From assembly GCF_019977735.1 (NCBI RefSeq), contig NZ_AP025020.1:154360-218359 (forward strand): 64,000 nt of DNA, in the 5' to 3' direction. The DNA comes from Calothrix sp. PCC 7716. Lineage in GTDB: Bacteria; Cyanobacteriota; Cyanobacteriia; Cyanobacteriales; Nostocaceae. Below the pieces are notes generated by a model. It was not told the origin of the DNA. It did no database searches and saw only the letters and a list, made by a program, of their open reading frames with translations. The translations under genes and the position numbers were made by a program. Of the stretch, positions 42,601 to 51,446 are shown in pieces. The stretch's first letter is position 1; every line of letters starts with the position of its first letter.

Positions 42601-43843
42601 ATACACTTTGCAAGAACATGCTGCTCAGGTAAAGACAGTAGCATTTAGTCCTGATGGATTAACCCTTGCTAGCGGTAGTGATGACAATACTGTGCAGTTA
42701 TGGAACATCAAAAGCGGTGAATTAAAGATAATCTTGCAGGGGCATACTAGTTGGGTAGGTTCTATCGCTTTTAGTGCAAATGGAGCAACCCTTGCTAGTG
42801 GCAGTGGAGATAATACTGTGCGGCTATGGCATGTTAATAGTGGCGAATGTCGCAATATATTTCAGGGAGATACAAGTGGGGTAAATTCTGTTGCTTTTAG
42901 CCCAGATGGATCAATTCTTGCAAGTGGTAGTAACGACTGTATAATACGGCTATGGAATGTCGAAAGCGGCAAATGCTTTCAGACATTGCAGGGACATGCG
43001 GAGGAGATTAATTCTGTTGCTTTCAATTCAGATGGAACAATACTTGCTAGTGCAGGTGACAACACAGTGCGGTTGTGGAATATAGGCATTAACAAACCCT
43101 GCAAAATTTTACGGGGTCATACTGGTTGGGTAGGTTCAGTAGCTTTCAACCCAGATGGAGTGACTATTGTTAGCGGTGGTAAAGATAACACTGTGCGTTT
43201 ATGGAATGTTAACAGTGGCGAATGCCGCAAAATTTTACTGGGTCATACTAGTTGGGTAGGTTCAGTAGCTTCTAGTCCAGATGGAACAATGTTTGCTAGT
43301 GGTAGTGAAGATAGTACTGTTCGGCTGTGGAATGCCAACAGTGGCGAATGCTGCAAAATTTTGCAAGAAAAAACCATTTGGGTTAACTCAGTTACTTTTA
43401 GCTCGGATAGTACAACCTTTGCCTGTGGTGGTTCGGATAACATTGTGCAGTTATGGGATGTTAATAGTGGTGAATGCTGTAAAATTTTGCAGGGGCATAC
43501 TAGTTGGATATGGTCATTAGCTTTTAGCCCTAGTGGAAAAACACTTGCCAGTGGAGGTCAAGATTGCACTGTGCGATTGTGGGATATTAAAGATGGTATA
43601 TGCATCTACATATTAGAGGAGCATAACAGCCGAGTAAATTCGTTAGCCTTCAGCCCAGATGGGGAAACTCTCGCTAGTGCTAGCACGGATGGAACTATTA
43701 AATTTTGGTGCATGAAGACGGGTAATTGCCTCAAAACTATTATAAATCAAAGACCATGCGAGCGTTTGAACATTACAGGTGTTCAAGGATTAACCAGTGC
43801 AGAAATTACCTCGCTCAAAACATTAGGCGCCTCATCAAAGTAA
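39677..43843 (+). CDS. STAND NTPase: HTH, Mrr-like domain, NACHT, WD40 repeats
   Basis: 1388 aa. In order: an HTH-type domain (LNGVELAIIKGACEGKTYQA, IADSYSCSVQNLRNEGCKLW, residues 25-75), common at the N-terminus of cyanobacterial NACHT proteins; a degenerate restriction-endonuclease-like domain (WVIQVPMGLSSSLVLVRGIE to GWLVTSSRIS, about 108-185) lacking a clear Q/E-x-K; a NACHT NTPase with Walker A GEFGTGKTW (281-289) and Walker B LLMIFDGFDEMA (360-371); a few pentapeptide-like units (LKGKDFSHTVIKGVDFTEAN, 735-770); and about 14 WD40 repeats (773-1355). It ends GLTSAEITSLKTLGASSK, a tail familiar from this class. STAND proteins oligomerise on ligand binding and trigger an effector; many act in antiphage defence. 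The WD40 region would be the sensor. A DUF4384-like gene and a TPR-CHAT gene follow. Confidence 0.88.
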   Translation: MIKFEGAASIVKEALFAKEGKEAKALNGVELAIIKGACEGKTYQAIADSYSCSVQNLRNEGCKLWRRVGAAFGEKVTMRNFTSIVEIKLSQKLTEKRGQSSLLAEQLKALFEALNYQFEDERWEKNFFEWVIQVPMGLSSSLVLVRGIEGEVGINDVETFRQSINQQKTSQGWLVTSSRISKLACQDIKKSQVPRLLCYTFDMLLDEVINFSKYIEWLKTEVKSRKIDRMYVPLACIKDEFNPDNKQKIGVSRYDENDGWIDGYVDIWLYDAAKGHLSILGEFGTGKTWFSLHYAWVCLQRYLDARKRGVQRPRLPLVITLRDYARALDVENVLASFFFQKHKISSNIKVFDLLNRMGKLLMIFDGFDEMAAKVDRQKMINNFWELAKVIVPGAKAILTCRTEHFPEAQQSRAMLNAELKASTANLTLETPQFEVLELEKFDDEQIRRVLSLRTNTLTVDTVMGNPQLLDLARRPVMTELILEALPDIEAGKPVDMSRVYLYAVRQKMERDITAERTFTSLADKLYFLCELSWEMLSTDQMSLNYRLFPDRIRRLFSSVVQEEKDLDHWHYDMMGQTMLIRNADGDYTPAHRSLLEFFVALKFAAELGVLPDDFTELAQARSDLSSSAAPVDYTWSNYFVCQLDKTGRIVKIPPLKEFKSESFDNLRETFGKAPLTKAIIDLLLPILNYDEKKSVIDTSLINAITATRNKSEYEVGYVGGNAATLLLKMDRSALKGKDFSHTVIKGVDFTEANLCDTNFYHANLPDCVFPKILGHIYAVAFSPDEKLLAMGDSNGTVHLLEVASGKEIWAKTLIIDRVSSLCFNPDGTTLAIGGADSTIYLYTTNSGECSHTLQGHKNWVNSVAFSPDGTKFASGSDDYTVKLWDIKTAECLYTLQEHTAQVNTVAFSPDGLTLASGGDYTVRLWDIRTAKCLYTLQKHTAQVKTVAFSPDGLTLASGSDDNTVRLWDIRTAKCLYTLQEHAAQVKTVAFSPDGLTLASGSDDNTVQLWNIKSGELKIILQGHTSWVGSIAFSANGATLASGSGDNTVRLWHVNSGECRNIFQGDTSGVNSVAFSPDGSILASGSNDCIIRLWNVESGKCFQTLQGHAEEINSVAFNSDGTILASAGDNTVRLWNIGINKPCKILRGHTGWVGSVAFNPDGVTIVSGGKDNTVRLWNVNSGECRKILLGHTSWVGSVASSPDGTMFASGSEDSTVRLWNANSGECCKILQEKTIWVNSVTFSSDSTTFACGGSDNIVQLWDVNSGECCKILQGHTSWIWSLAFSPSGKTLASGGQDCTVRLWDIKDGICIYILEEHNSRVNSLAFSPDGETLASASTDGTIKFWCMKTGNCLKTIINQRPCERLNITGVQGLTSAEITSLKTLGASSK

Positions 43844-43922
43844 ATTTAGTATCTTTCAAGATTTGAAGGTGCCAGTTGCGTAAGTCGTGTTTATAATAGA
43901 TTCAATACATATATTAATAATA

Positions 43923-44816
43923 ATGCGAATAATGCTTCAAGATGCGTTTTTAAAACGAATTCAACTACAGCTATATCCAAACAGAAAAGGAATTTATGAA
44001 GAAATCTGCTTTCCTTTACGTTGGCACCCTCAAAATCACGAAAATCCTCATACATTTATTGAAAAGGCAATGGGGAAACAACTCAATTTGAATGTTGAGG
44101 ATAAAAATTTTTCTTTAGGTATCAATATGGTTGTTAGTAGAGTTGCTGATAAAATATTGAATAAATTTAAGGAAGAAATGATTGCTGATGAGTTTCGTGT
44201 AGATCAAATAAACCAAAGGGGACAACCTCAAGATAGGGGTCAAACTCCTTATGGCGTTACTTATAGATGGTTATGGGAGAAAAAATTCCCGCGTATGGCT
44301 TGGGATTTAGCTAAAGAGGTGGCTGTTCCAGTGAGAGATCAAATGGAGATGATACCTTATGATCAACCAGTACCTGATCCTGATGAACGTGTGATTATTA
44401 CACGTATTCCCAAAGAGGAAACATTACAAAAGGGAAAAGACTATAGATTAAAATTGAATTTATATGATACAGGTTACTTGTTATTGATTAATGAAAATGT
44501 TAATGGAGAGAAATTCTTAATTTCTCCCTCCAAAGCGTATGCTGAGATTCCCTCTTGTCGTCTCACTGAACCATTATATTTGCCCCCTGATGATGATAAG
44601 CATCGTGGTCCTTTAGCTTTTGATACAGAAGAAGAATTATTTTTAGCAATTGTAACGGATAAAGAGGTGAAATTATCTTGGATAAATGAAAAATATTACA
44701 ATGAGGATGTTAGTTTGAATGAACAGCGTTTATTAGAAATTTTTGAAAAGGTAGGAAAAATGTCTGATTACAAGGCATATAAACGTTTCTTCTGGATTAA
44801 GGCTCAGGCTGATTAG
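43923..44816 (+). CDS. DUF4384-like protein next to the NACHT gene
   Basis: Start ATG 43923 (MRIMLQDAFLKRIQLQLYPN); the frame is open from a GTG at 43887 but those residues look like leader. The segment LQKGKDYRLKLNLYDTGYLL followed by LINENVNGEKFLISPSKAYA resembles DUF4384, a beta domain found in regulators of caspase-like and serine/threonine kinase signalling proteins. The N-terminal half (FIEKAMGKQLNLNVEDKNFS, ADKILNKFKEEMIADEFRVD) is helical and unrecognised. It lies 79 bp after the NACHT-WD40 gene and 280 bp before the TPR-CHAT gene, all on the plus strand. It may bridge the sensor and the peptidase; inferred from context. Confidence 0.62.
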   Translation: MRIMLQDAFLKRIQLQLYPNRKGIYEEICFPLRWHPQNHENPHTFIEKAMGKQLNLNVEDKNFSLGINMVVSRVADKILNKFKEEMIADEFRVDQINQRGQPQDRGQTPYGVTYRWLWEKKFPRMAWDLAKEVAVPVRDQMEMIPYDQPVPDPDERVIITRIPKEETLQKGKDYRLKLNLYDTGYLLLINENVNGEKFLISPSKAYAEIPSCRLTEPLYLPPDDDKHRGPLAFDTEEELFLAIVTDKEVKLSWINEKYYNEDVSLNEQRLLEIFEKVGKMSDYKAYKRFFWIKAQAD

Positions 44817-45098
44817 TTTTAATAAAGACTAAGTATAAGGGTGCCTGCCAAAGTACGTGTAAAAACCTGCATTACGAACTTTAAAAGTTTTGGTACGCGC
44901 GTTGTAAACAAGGACTCTTTTAATTATACTATAGCAATTTTTTAAAAGAAGACAGGATAAAGGTTTTAAGATCATCTTGCTGGAAATTGCTCGTATCTCG
45001 GCTCAATACCATATTGAGATCAATCACTCGTAATCGTAGTTCTTAAACTGCTTAAATTTTTTTATAAACACTATTTAAAGACTGTAAGCAAAAGTCAT

Positions 45099-48000
45099 AT
45101 GTCATTAAACTTACCAGAAGAGAAGCAAATTCCTGACATCCAAGTTTACTTTGAAAGTCAGCATCCGCAAACATTAGATTACTACGAAAATATATTACAT
45201 GAAAACTACTACGAACCTTCTGTCTATGATACACTGCGATACTGTCTACAATCTTGGATTCTTGAGAAAGGCTTGGAAGGGACTGGCTTTGGATTATATC
45301 AGTCAGGTTTATATGAGCAAGCAATTGACAGCTATAACCAAGCTCTAATACATAAGCCTGATAACCATCATATTTTGAATAACCTGGGTGTGGCGTTCAA
45401 CTTTATGGATCGACACCAAGAAGCAATCAGCAGCTATGATAGAGTTATTAGCTTAAAGCCAAACGATAATCAAGCTTGGAATAATCGAGGCAATGCCCTT
45501 CATATGCTAGGTCAACACCAAGGAGCTATAACTTGTTATGATAAAGCTTTAAAGATTAAATCTAATTCTCATGCAGCTTGGAATAATCGAGGCAATGTGC
45601 TGTTTAAATTGGGTCAATACGAAAAAGCCATAGCTAGTTATGATAAAGCTTGCAAATTTGAACCTGACTATAACGAAAGTTATTTTAAACAATCAAAGGG
45701 CAACTTGAAACAGAAAAAAACTTTCAAGGTTTCAGAATCTTTTTACATTGTTTGGCATCAGCGTGGCAATGCACTGTGTTGTTTAAATCGCTATAAAGAG
45801 GCGATTGAAAGTTATAGTGAGGCTTTAAGATTTGTACCCACTGAGTATGAAACCTATTACAACCGAGGTAACGCGATGTCTAAGTTGGGTTATCATAAAG
45901 AAGCACTAGAGAATTATAACTCTTGCCTAAGATTTAACAAAAAATGTTTTCAAGCCTTGGTTAACAAGGGTAATGCATTATATTCACTATCTAATTATAA
46001 TGAGGCAGTTAAGAGTTACGAGGAATCCCTACAATTAAAGCCCAAGGACTACCGTGTTTTGTATAATAAGGGCAATGCTTTGTTTAAATTAGGTCGATAC
46101 CGAGAAGCAATTAACAGTTACAGAGAAGCTTTAAAAATAAACAATAATTATTATCCTGCTTTGAATAATATGGGTAACGTATTATTCCGACTAGATATTT
46201 ACTCAGAAGCAATTGTTTGTTACGAATCGGCTTTAACAACAGAAAATGATTATTTCATTGCTTTATACAATATGGGTAATACATTTAGTAAATCTGAGCT
46301 TGATTTACCTAGGGCAGATAAATGTTATGAGGAAGCTCTGTCTATAAAACCAGAGGATTATGCTGCGTTAAATAACCGAGCCAATACACTTGGGCACTTA
46401 CACGACTATGCAAAAGCTGTTCAAACCTACAAAAAGGCTTTGGAGTACAAATCTAACAATCATGCACTTGTTTGGTCTAATATTAGTAAATTACATTTTA
46501 ATTTTGGCGATTTTGAAAAAGCGTTAGAGGCTTATAAGAAAGCTTTAAAGCTGAATCCGGAAGACCATAGTTTATGGTATAATATGGGTACTATTTTGTA
46601 CAAGTTAAGTCGGTATCCAGAAGCTCTTGAGCATTATAAGCAAGCGTTAAAAATTAATTCAAACAACCATATTATTTGGTGTGATAAGGGAAATATATTA
46701 TTTAAATTAGGACATTTAGAAGAAGCTCTTGAGAGTTATAAAGAAGCTCTAAAAATAAATCCAGATTATATTACTGCTTTGTGTAACTTATGCCTTGTAC
46801 AATCTAAATTAAGCCTTTATTCTCAAGCTTTCATTACTTATAATAAAATCGAAAGAATTCAAACAAATTACTTTGATGATTGGAGAGATTTTTTTGATGC
46901 ACTTTCAAATTTAGCTCGTTCATCAAAACAGAGTAGTATTAATTCCATCGAAAATTTTTTTAATCGAGGGGTATGGCTATATAAAGTTGGCATTTATCAT
47001 GAGGCTATTGATTACTTTGACCGAGCCTTAAAAAGTAAAAAAAATTTTTACCAAGCTTGGTTATGGCGTGGAAAAGCATTGCATGATATGGGCGAATATC
47101 AAAAGGCTATTGACAGTTTTAAGCAATCCTTGAAATATAAAAGTGACTTACCCGAAGCTTGGTACAATATGGGTAAAGCATTATATAAAATAGGTCATTA
47201 CCATAACGCTGTTGACAGTTTTAGGCGTGCATTAGAATTTCAAAGTGACTACTATGAAGTTTTATACTATATTGGTATAGTCTTCTATAAATTAAATCGT
47301 TATCACGAGGCAATTGATAGTTACGGAAAAGCACTGAAATTGAAACCTGATGATTTATATAGCCTGTACAATCGAGGTTTGTCACAATCTAATTTAGCTC
47401 GCTTAGATTTAAGTAGTAATGAATCAAAAACTTGGCTTAAGGGAGCAATTATAGATTTGGAACGTGTCTTAACAATTAATAAACAAACGTGGCAAGCTTG
47501 GCAGGAGATAGGTTGGGCACTTTTTTATCATTTAGGTTATGAGCAAGCTTTAGAAAAATGGCAAGAGGGCATAAAAGTAATTCGGTCAGCAAAACCAGTT
47601 AATTTGGAAGGATGTGGTGTTTTATATTATGCTTGTGGTTGTGCTAATTATGAATATAGCAAAAAACTGTCTCACACAAAAGAGCGTCTAAATTTTTGGC
47701 AAGAAGCCAGAACCAATTATCAAAAAGCACTAATATTTTTCAGTGCAAAAGACATGCGCGAGCGATATTTAGAAGTATTAGAGGAATTAATTAAGGTATG
47801 CCACAACTTAGGAGAAACAGCCCAAGTCAGAGCATTAGGTAAAGACGGAACGGCTATTTTACAACTATTATTACAAGAAACTACCTCTGAAAAAAATAAA
47901 ATTAAACTTAAGAGAAAATTTTCTGGATTGGCAGGATTACGAATAGATAACTTAGTCAAATCATTTAGAAGAAGCCATCATGTTAAGGCTCTTGAAGAAT

Positions 48001-49310
48001 CGGAGCAACATAAAAATGATTGCCTAAGTTGGTTTCAAGATAATCATAGTAATGATGTAAATTGTAATCCTAAATATTCAGAGATTCAAAAACTGTTAAA
48101 CTCTCATACAGCTATGATTTACTGGTATATTAGCCCTGTAGCTGTTACAACGTTTATATTGAAATATCAACGACCTCTGCTAGTATGGCATTATCAGCAA
48201 TCTCCTAATATTTTTATCCGTAATTGTCAACGTTTTTTAGCATTTTTATCAAATGTTTTCAGAAAAGAGCGATTACTTAAACAAAACTCTCTATCTACTG
48301 AGCAGTTACAGAAGTTTGAAACTTGGTTGGCAAACTGGAAGCAAAATGGCAAAAAATACCTCAAAGGTCAAGAAGGAGATGTTAATAGTACATTAGCAGA
48401 ACTTGCCAATATTCTTGATATCAAAGAAATTTCACGCTATTTATCAGAAATTGACAATTTAATTCTAATTCCTCATCGTGACTTGCATTTGCTACCTCTT
48501 GAAGTTCTGTTTTCTAATCAGTTCATTACCTCCCGCTTACCTAGCGCTCAAATAGGTCTTGCAAAAGTTATTCATAATAGTAAGCTTAACGCAGAAAACA
48601 CATTTTCCTCTTTCTCAACGCAACTAGAAAAGAATATTTCTTTATTAAGCGTAGAAAATCCACGTGATGATTTGCTATTTGCTAGCGTTGAATCATCTGC
48701 TATTTGCCAGTTTTACTCTCCATTTAAGCATCTGCGGGGTCAGGACGCTATAAAGGATAACGTCACTGCGGCTTTACAAACTTATATACCTCATGGTGCA
48801 TTTCACTTTACGGGTCATGCTTTTCACAATATTGATGAGCCTTTAGAGTCAGCACTCTGCTTGGCAAATGAAGAATATTTAACTTTAAGAGATATTTTCC
48901 ACCTAAATTTGAGTTGCTATCAACTAGCATGCCTCTCTGCTTGTGAAACTGGTATGACAGGAAAACGAGATTTAATTGACGAATTTGTTGGTCTGCCAAG
49001 TGGCTTTTTGAATGCTGGAGTAACTTATATAGTTAGCTCCTTATGGAGAGTAAACGACCTTTCCACAGCTTTCTTAATGATTAAGTTTTACGAAAACCTG
49101 CAATTTAGCGCAAGTGTACCAAAAGCACTGAATGAAGCCCAAACTTGGCTGAGGGATAGAACTCAAGCCGACTTGCTGGCGTGGAGTGGCAATTTATCTT
49201 TGGAACAAGAATTTAAGGACAAAATTAAAAGAAAGCTTGATTCTTATAAAAGCGATAAAAAGCCTTATGCTCTGCCATATTACTGGGCAGCTTTTTTTAC
49301 TATAGGCTAG
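45099..49310 (+). CDS. Large TPR-CHAT caspase-like protein
   Basis: 1403 aa. After about 60 lead residues there are roughly 20 TPR units (YEQAIDSYNQALIHKPDNHH, YEKAIASYDKACKFEPDYNE, YHEAIDSYGKALKLKPDDLY) to residue 800, then helical linkers, and a CHAT domain from about 1000. The catalytic dyad is present: His in HGAFHFTGHAFHNI (near 1234) and Cys in LACLSACETGMTG (near 1282), with the later motif VSSLWRVNDLSTAFLMIKFY and a normal end (YYWAAFFTIG). TPR-CHAT proteases are separase/caspase relatives; one is activated by the Cas7-11 complex in type III-E CRISPR systems. No signal peptide, so it is cytoplasmic, unlike the exported one at 25.5 kb. Probably an effector of the adjacent NACHT sensor (inference). 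Confidence 0.88.
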   Translation: MSLNLPEEKQIPDIQVYFESQHPQTLDYYENILHENYYEPSVYDTLRYCLQSWILEKGLEGTGFGLYQSGLYEQAIDSYNQALIHKPDNHHILNNLGVAFNFMDRHQEAISSYDRVISLKPNDNQAWNNRGNALHMLGQHQGAITCYDKALKIKSNSHAAWNNRGNVLFKLGQYEKAIASYDKACKFEPDYNESYFKQSKGNLKQKKTFKVSESFYIVWHQRGNALCCLNRYKEAIESYSEALRFVPTEYETYYNRGNAMSKLGYHKEALENYNSCLRFNKKCFQALVNKGNALYSLSNYNEAVKSYEESLQLKPKDYRVLYNKGNALFKLGRYREAINSYREALKINNNYYPALNNMGNVLFRLDIYSEAIVCYESALTTENDYFIALYNMGNTFSKSELDLPRADKCYEEALSIKPEDYAALNNRANTLGHLHDYAKAVQTYKKALEYKSNNHALVWSNISKLHFNFGDFEKALEAYKKALKLNPEDHSLWYNMGTILYKLSRYPEALEHYKQALKINSNNHIIWCDKGNILFKLGHLEEALESYKEALKINPDYITALCNLCLVQSKLSLYSQAFITYNKIERIQTNYFDDWRDFFDALSNLARSSKQSSINSIENFFNRGVWLYKVGIYHEAIDYFDRALKSKKNFYQAWLWRGKALHDMGEYQKAIDSFKQSLKYKSDLPEAWYNMGKALYKIGHYHNAVDSFRRALEFQSDYYEVLYYIGIVFYKLNRYHEAIDSYGKALKLKPDDLYSLYNRGLSQSNLARLDLSSNESKTWLKGAIIDLERVLTINKQTWQAWQEIGWALFYHLGYEQALEKWQEGIKVIRSAKPVNLEGCGVLYYACGCANYEYSKKLSHTKERLNFWQEARTNYQKALIFFSAKDMRERYLEVLEELIKVCHNLGETAQVRALGKDGTAILQLLLQETTSEKNKIKLKRKFSGLAGLRIDNLVKSFRRSHHVKALEESEQHKNDCLSWFQDNHSNDVNCNPKYSEIQKLLNSHTAMIYWYISPVAVTTFILKYQRPLLVWHYQQSPNIFIRNCQRFLAFLSNVFRKERLLKQNSLSTEQLQKFETWLANWKQNGKKYLKGQEGDVNSTLAELANILDIKEISRYLSEIDNLILIPHRDLHLLPLEVLFSNQFITSRLPSAQIGLAKVIHNSKLNAENTFSSFSTQLEKNISLLSVENPRDDLLFASVESSAICQFYSPFKHLRGQDAIKDNVTAALQTYIPHGAFHFTGHAFHNIDEPLESALCLANEEYLTLRDIFHLNLSCYQLACLSACETGMTGKRDLIDEFVGLPSGFLNAGVTYIVSSLWRVNDLSTAFLMIKFYENLQFSASVPKALNEAQTWLRDRTQADLLAWSGNLSLEQEFKDKIKRKLDSYKSDKKPYALPYYWAAFFTIG

Positions 49311-49311
49311 T

Positions 49312-49640
49312 TCCCGGTGCGAAACTCAAAGATAAATCTACTGCTAGATTACTAACGTACCTTTTTGCCTGTTCTAATGGTTTTCCTACTGGTAATTTAT
49401 TCTCTAAGTAATAATGGTAAAACTGTCCCATTAAAATGGTAGTAGAGATATCATTGACAGCCTATAGACTCGCGATTAAAGTTTTTGCCCCGTTTGTAGA
49501 AATGCGTGCCTTAAACCGTGTACTGCTTCCCCTAATTTTACTTCCCCAAGACCCGAATCGCAACCTGATAAGACTACTAAGTCGGCACCACTTAAATCTA
49601 AAAAAGTTACTGCATCTTGAGCAGTACTCGCAAAAGCATT
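49312..49640 (-). pseudogene. Decayed CHAT-domain remnant, antisense and tail-to-tail
   Basis: Reading the minus strand gives a clear CHAT C-terminal half: FLDLSGADLVVLSGCDSGLG (with the catalytic Cys), EVKLGEAVHGLRHAFLQTG, then, after a frame shift, AKTLIASL, a stop, and AVNDISTTILMGQFYHYY to QAKRYVSNLAVDLSL. The N-terminal half with the His is missing. It begins right after the TPR-CHAT stop codon, in the opposite direction, and differs from both intact CHAT domains here, so it is the debris of a third CHAT gene. No intact ORF covers it. Confidence 0.8.
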
Positions 49641-49724
49641 GTTATTACTTGTTATTACTTGTTACTAATCGTTATTAAAACTTCAATATTGCTATTAATA
49701 AGACCTTGATTAATCAATTGTTTT

Positions 49725-49970
49725 TTAGTAACTTGTTAACCAAGAGAGCAGCGGAACACATTTAGCAAGCTTCTTTATAAGTTTCATAGTCAGCAAGGAT
49801 GAAAATTCCATGAGTACATTATTTTTAAACTCTGCAAAAATTAACATTTTATTTATAAATGTTGTTAATACTCTATGTGGAAATGATGATGAACCACCAA
49901 TTGTTCCTACTAATTGATTATTCTCTCGACCAAAAGGCATAAGGAAGGTCTTGATAACCTCCTCTCTCAA
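49725..49970 (-). pseudogene. Unassigned ORF or remnant
   Basis: 81-aa minus-strand frame from TTG 49970, with GGAGG only inside the coding start. A neighbouring frame reads HGIFILADYETYKEAC, so this may be another frame-shifted remnant. It sits among decayed gene copies. No family recognised. Confidence 0.25.
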
Positions 49971-50093
49971 TTAACGTGAGTTCGACGGATATAAAAAGTA
50001 GAAAGCTTGTAGCATAGTAGCTTGAGCATATATACTGAGATATAGACGATATTTGTAACTAATATTTATTGAGAATTTGCTCTTAAGTGGCAA

Positions 50094-50141
50094 GAAAAAG
50101 CCGAGACTAAAAAAATATCTATTAAAATCAGGGTCTCGGCT
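50094..50141 (-). terminator. Rho-independent terminator, minus strand
   Basis: AGCCGAGAC (50099-50107) and GTCTCGGCT (50133-50141) form a perfect 9-bp stem; on the minus strand the stem is followed by TTTTTC. It would stop minus-strand transcripts that pass the exported-protein genes at 51-52 kb and the truncated NACHT copy. Confidence 0.6.
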
Positions 50142-50236
50142 ATGTCTAACTCAAACTTAATGCCACAAAACAATCAAAATTCTGAAATAATAATTTACCC
50201 TCTTCAAAAGTCTAAGAAAATAAGGTATTACTACAA

Positions 50237-50870
50237 ATGATAAACTTTGAAGGTACATTGGCAATTGTTAAAGAAGCTCTTTCTGCTAAAGAAGGTAAGG
50301 AAGCGAAAGCTTTGAATGGTATTGAATTAGCAATAATTAAGGGCATTTGTGAAGGTCAAACTTACCAAGTTATTGCTGACAGTTACCATTGCTCTGTTCA
50401 AAATGTGAGAAATGAAGGTTGCAAATTAATGTGCCGTATAGGAGCAGCATTTGGAGAAAAGGTGACTAAAAAAAATTTTACATCAATAGTAGAAATAAAA
50501 TTGCCTCAAAAGCCAACAGAAAAGAGAGAGCAATCATTTCTATTGGACGAACAGTTAAAAGCTTTATTTGAAGCTTTAAATTATAAGTTTGAGGATGAGC
50601 GATGGGAAAAGAACTTTTGTGAGTGGGTTATCCCAGTTTCAATGGGTCTAAACTCCAGTTTAGTTTTAGTACGTGGCATTGAAGAAGAAGTTTGTATTAA
50701 TGATGTTGAGGCTTTCCGTCAATCAATTAATCAGCAAAGAACAAATCAAGGATGGCTAGTTACTATAGCAATCCTAAATCATTAAATCATTTGTAAAAAA
50801 TCACAGTTGTGAACAATGAATGTGCAGTAGAAAATAAAAAAGAAATCAAGCACAACAGGTAATATCATAT
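50237..50870 (+). pseudogene. Truncated paralogue of the NACHT-WD40 gene
   Basis: The first 175 residues (MINFEGTLAIVKEALSAKEG to NQGWLVT) align without gaps with the HTH and Mrr-like domains of the 39677 gene, and about 55 bp upstream is also similar. Reading then leaves the alignment and stops at 50785, so the NACHT and WD40 parts are absent. After the stop, GTGCAGTA...GAAATCAAGCACAACAG (about 50821-50860) resembles 52727-52756, the C-terminal remnant of another copy, which suggests an internal deletion rather than a simple break. A product of 182 aa could still be made and, if stable, might interfere with the intact protein. Confidence 0.78.
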
Positions 50871-50900
50871 CTGGTAGCATAATTATAATAAAATCGTTGT

Positions 50901-50930
50901 GGTAGAGATGTTACATGTAACGTCTCTACC
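50901..50930. repeat. 30-bp near-perfect palindrome (GGTAGAGA...TCTCTACC)
   Basis: GGTAGAGATGTTACATGTAA followed by CGTCTCTACC; one mismatched pair. A half copy (GGTAGAGACGTTA) is at 52763. It resembles dispersed palindromes found widely in cyanobacteria and could act as a bidirectional terminator. Confidence 0.65.
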
Positions 50931-50958
50931 TACAGGGGTAATCTTATTTTAATATTTC

Positions 50959-51414
50959 CTAATGACGGCTCCAGATGCTACCACCAAAATTTTCCCCGCC
51001 AGAAATTTTTTGAAGACGACCATGAGAAATTCCTAGGGTCATTTCTCCATATCCTCTAATGCCACCTTTCGGAACATCAGCCCAACGCCCAATTATCTTG
51101 TTTCCTGTGATTGTACCTTGAAAGACGTTTGACCACCTTTTTCCGCCATCGCTACTTTCGCCATACCACCAAATTTGATTTCCAACTTGACGAATAAAAT
51201 AAACTCCACCATCATTGCAATTCCAGGCGCCTGTTACTCCACTTGCTTGGGCAACCATAAAGGAGGGTTTAATCTGTTTTGTTTCGCTCGTACTTTGTTC
51301 AATTGATTGCGCTGATACTGTACTATAGGTGCTAGCGGCAATTGTTATAGTCGTACTACAAATTGCTGCAATTGCTACAACATTTCTCAGTGTTTGCTTT
51401 GCAAAAAGTCTCAT
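50959..51414 (-). CDS. Exported hypothetical protein, 151 aa
   Basis: Start ATG 51414 (MRLFAKQTLRNVVAIAAICS) with GGAAAAT upstream. A signal peptide of about 35 residues ends at STVSAQS. The mature domain is small and Gly/Trp-rich: GAWNCNDGGVYFIRQVGNQI, WWYGESSDGGKRWSNVFQGT, then ITGNKIIGRWADVPKG. This motif set recurs in secreted cyanobacterial proteins of unknown role and looks like a beta-barrel of the lipocalin/avidin-like size class. It is the last of three minus-strand exported-protein genes (52282 to 50959). Confidence 0.78.
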   Translation of the reverse strand: MRLFAKQTLRNVVAIAAICSTTITIAASTYSTVSAQSIEQSTSETKQIKPSFMVAQASGVTGAWNCNDGGVYFIRQVGNQIWWYGESSDGGKRWSNVFQGTITGNKIIGRWADVPKGGIRGYGEMTLGISHGRLQKISGGENFGGSIWSRH

Positions 51415-51446
51415 AATTCTATTTTCCCTGTAAAAGTATATGTTTC

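Noticed and set aside
42625..43520. Frames on both strands across the WD40 region
   Set aside because: Periodic shadows of the repeated WD40 sequence.
49436..49678. 80-aa plus-strand frame
   Set aside because: It is the antisense shadow of the decayed CHAT remnant on the minus strand.
50141..50236. 31-codon frame MSNSNLMPQNNQ... upstream of the truncated NACHT copy
   Set aside because: Overlaps a conserved leader region and the next start codon; the corresponding frame is not evident before the intact NACHT gene.
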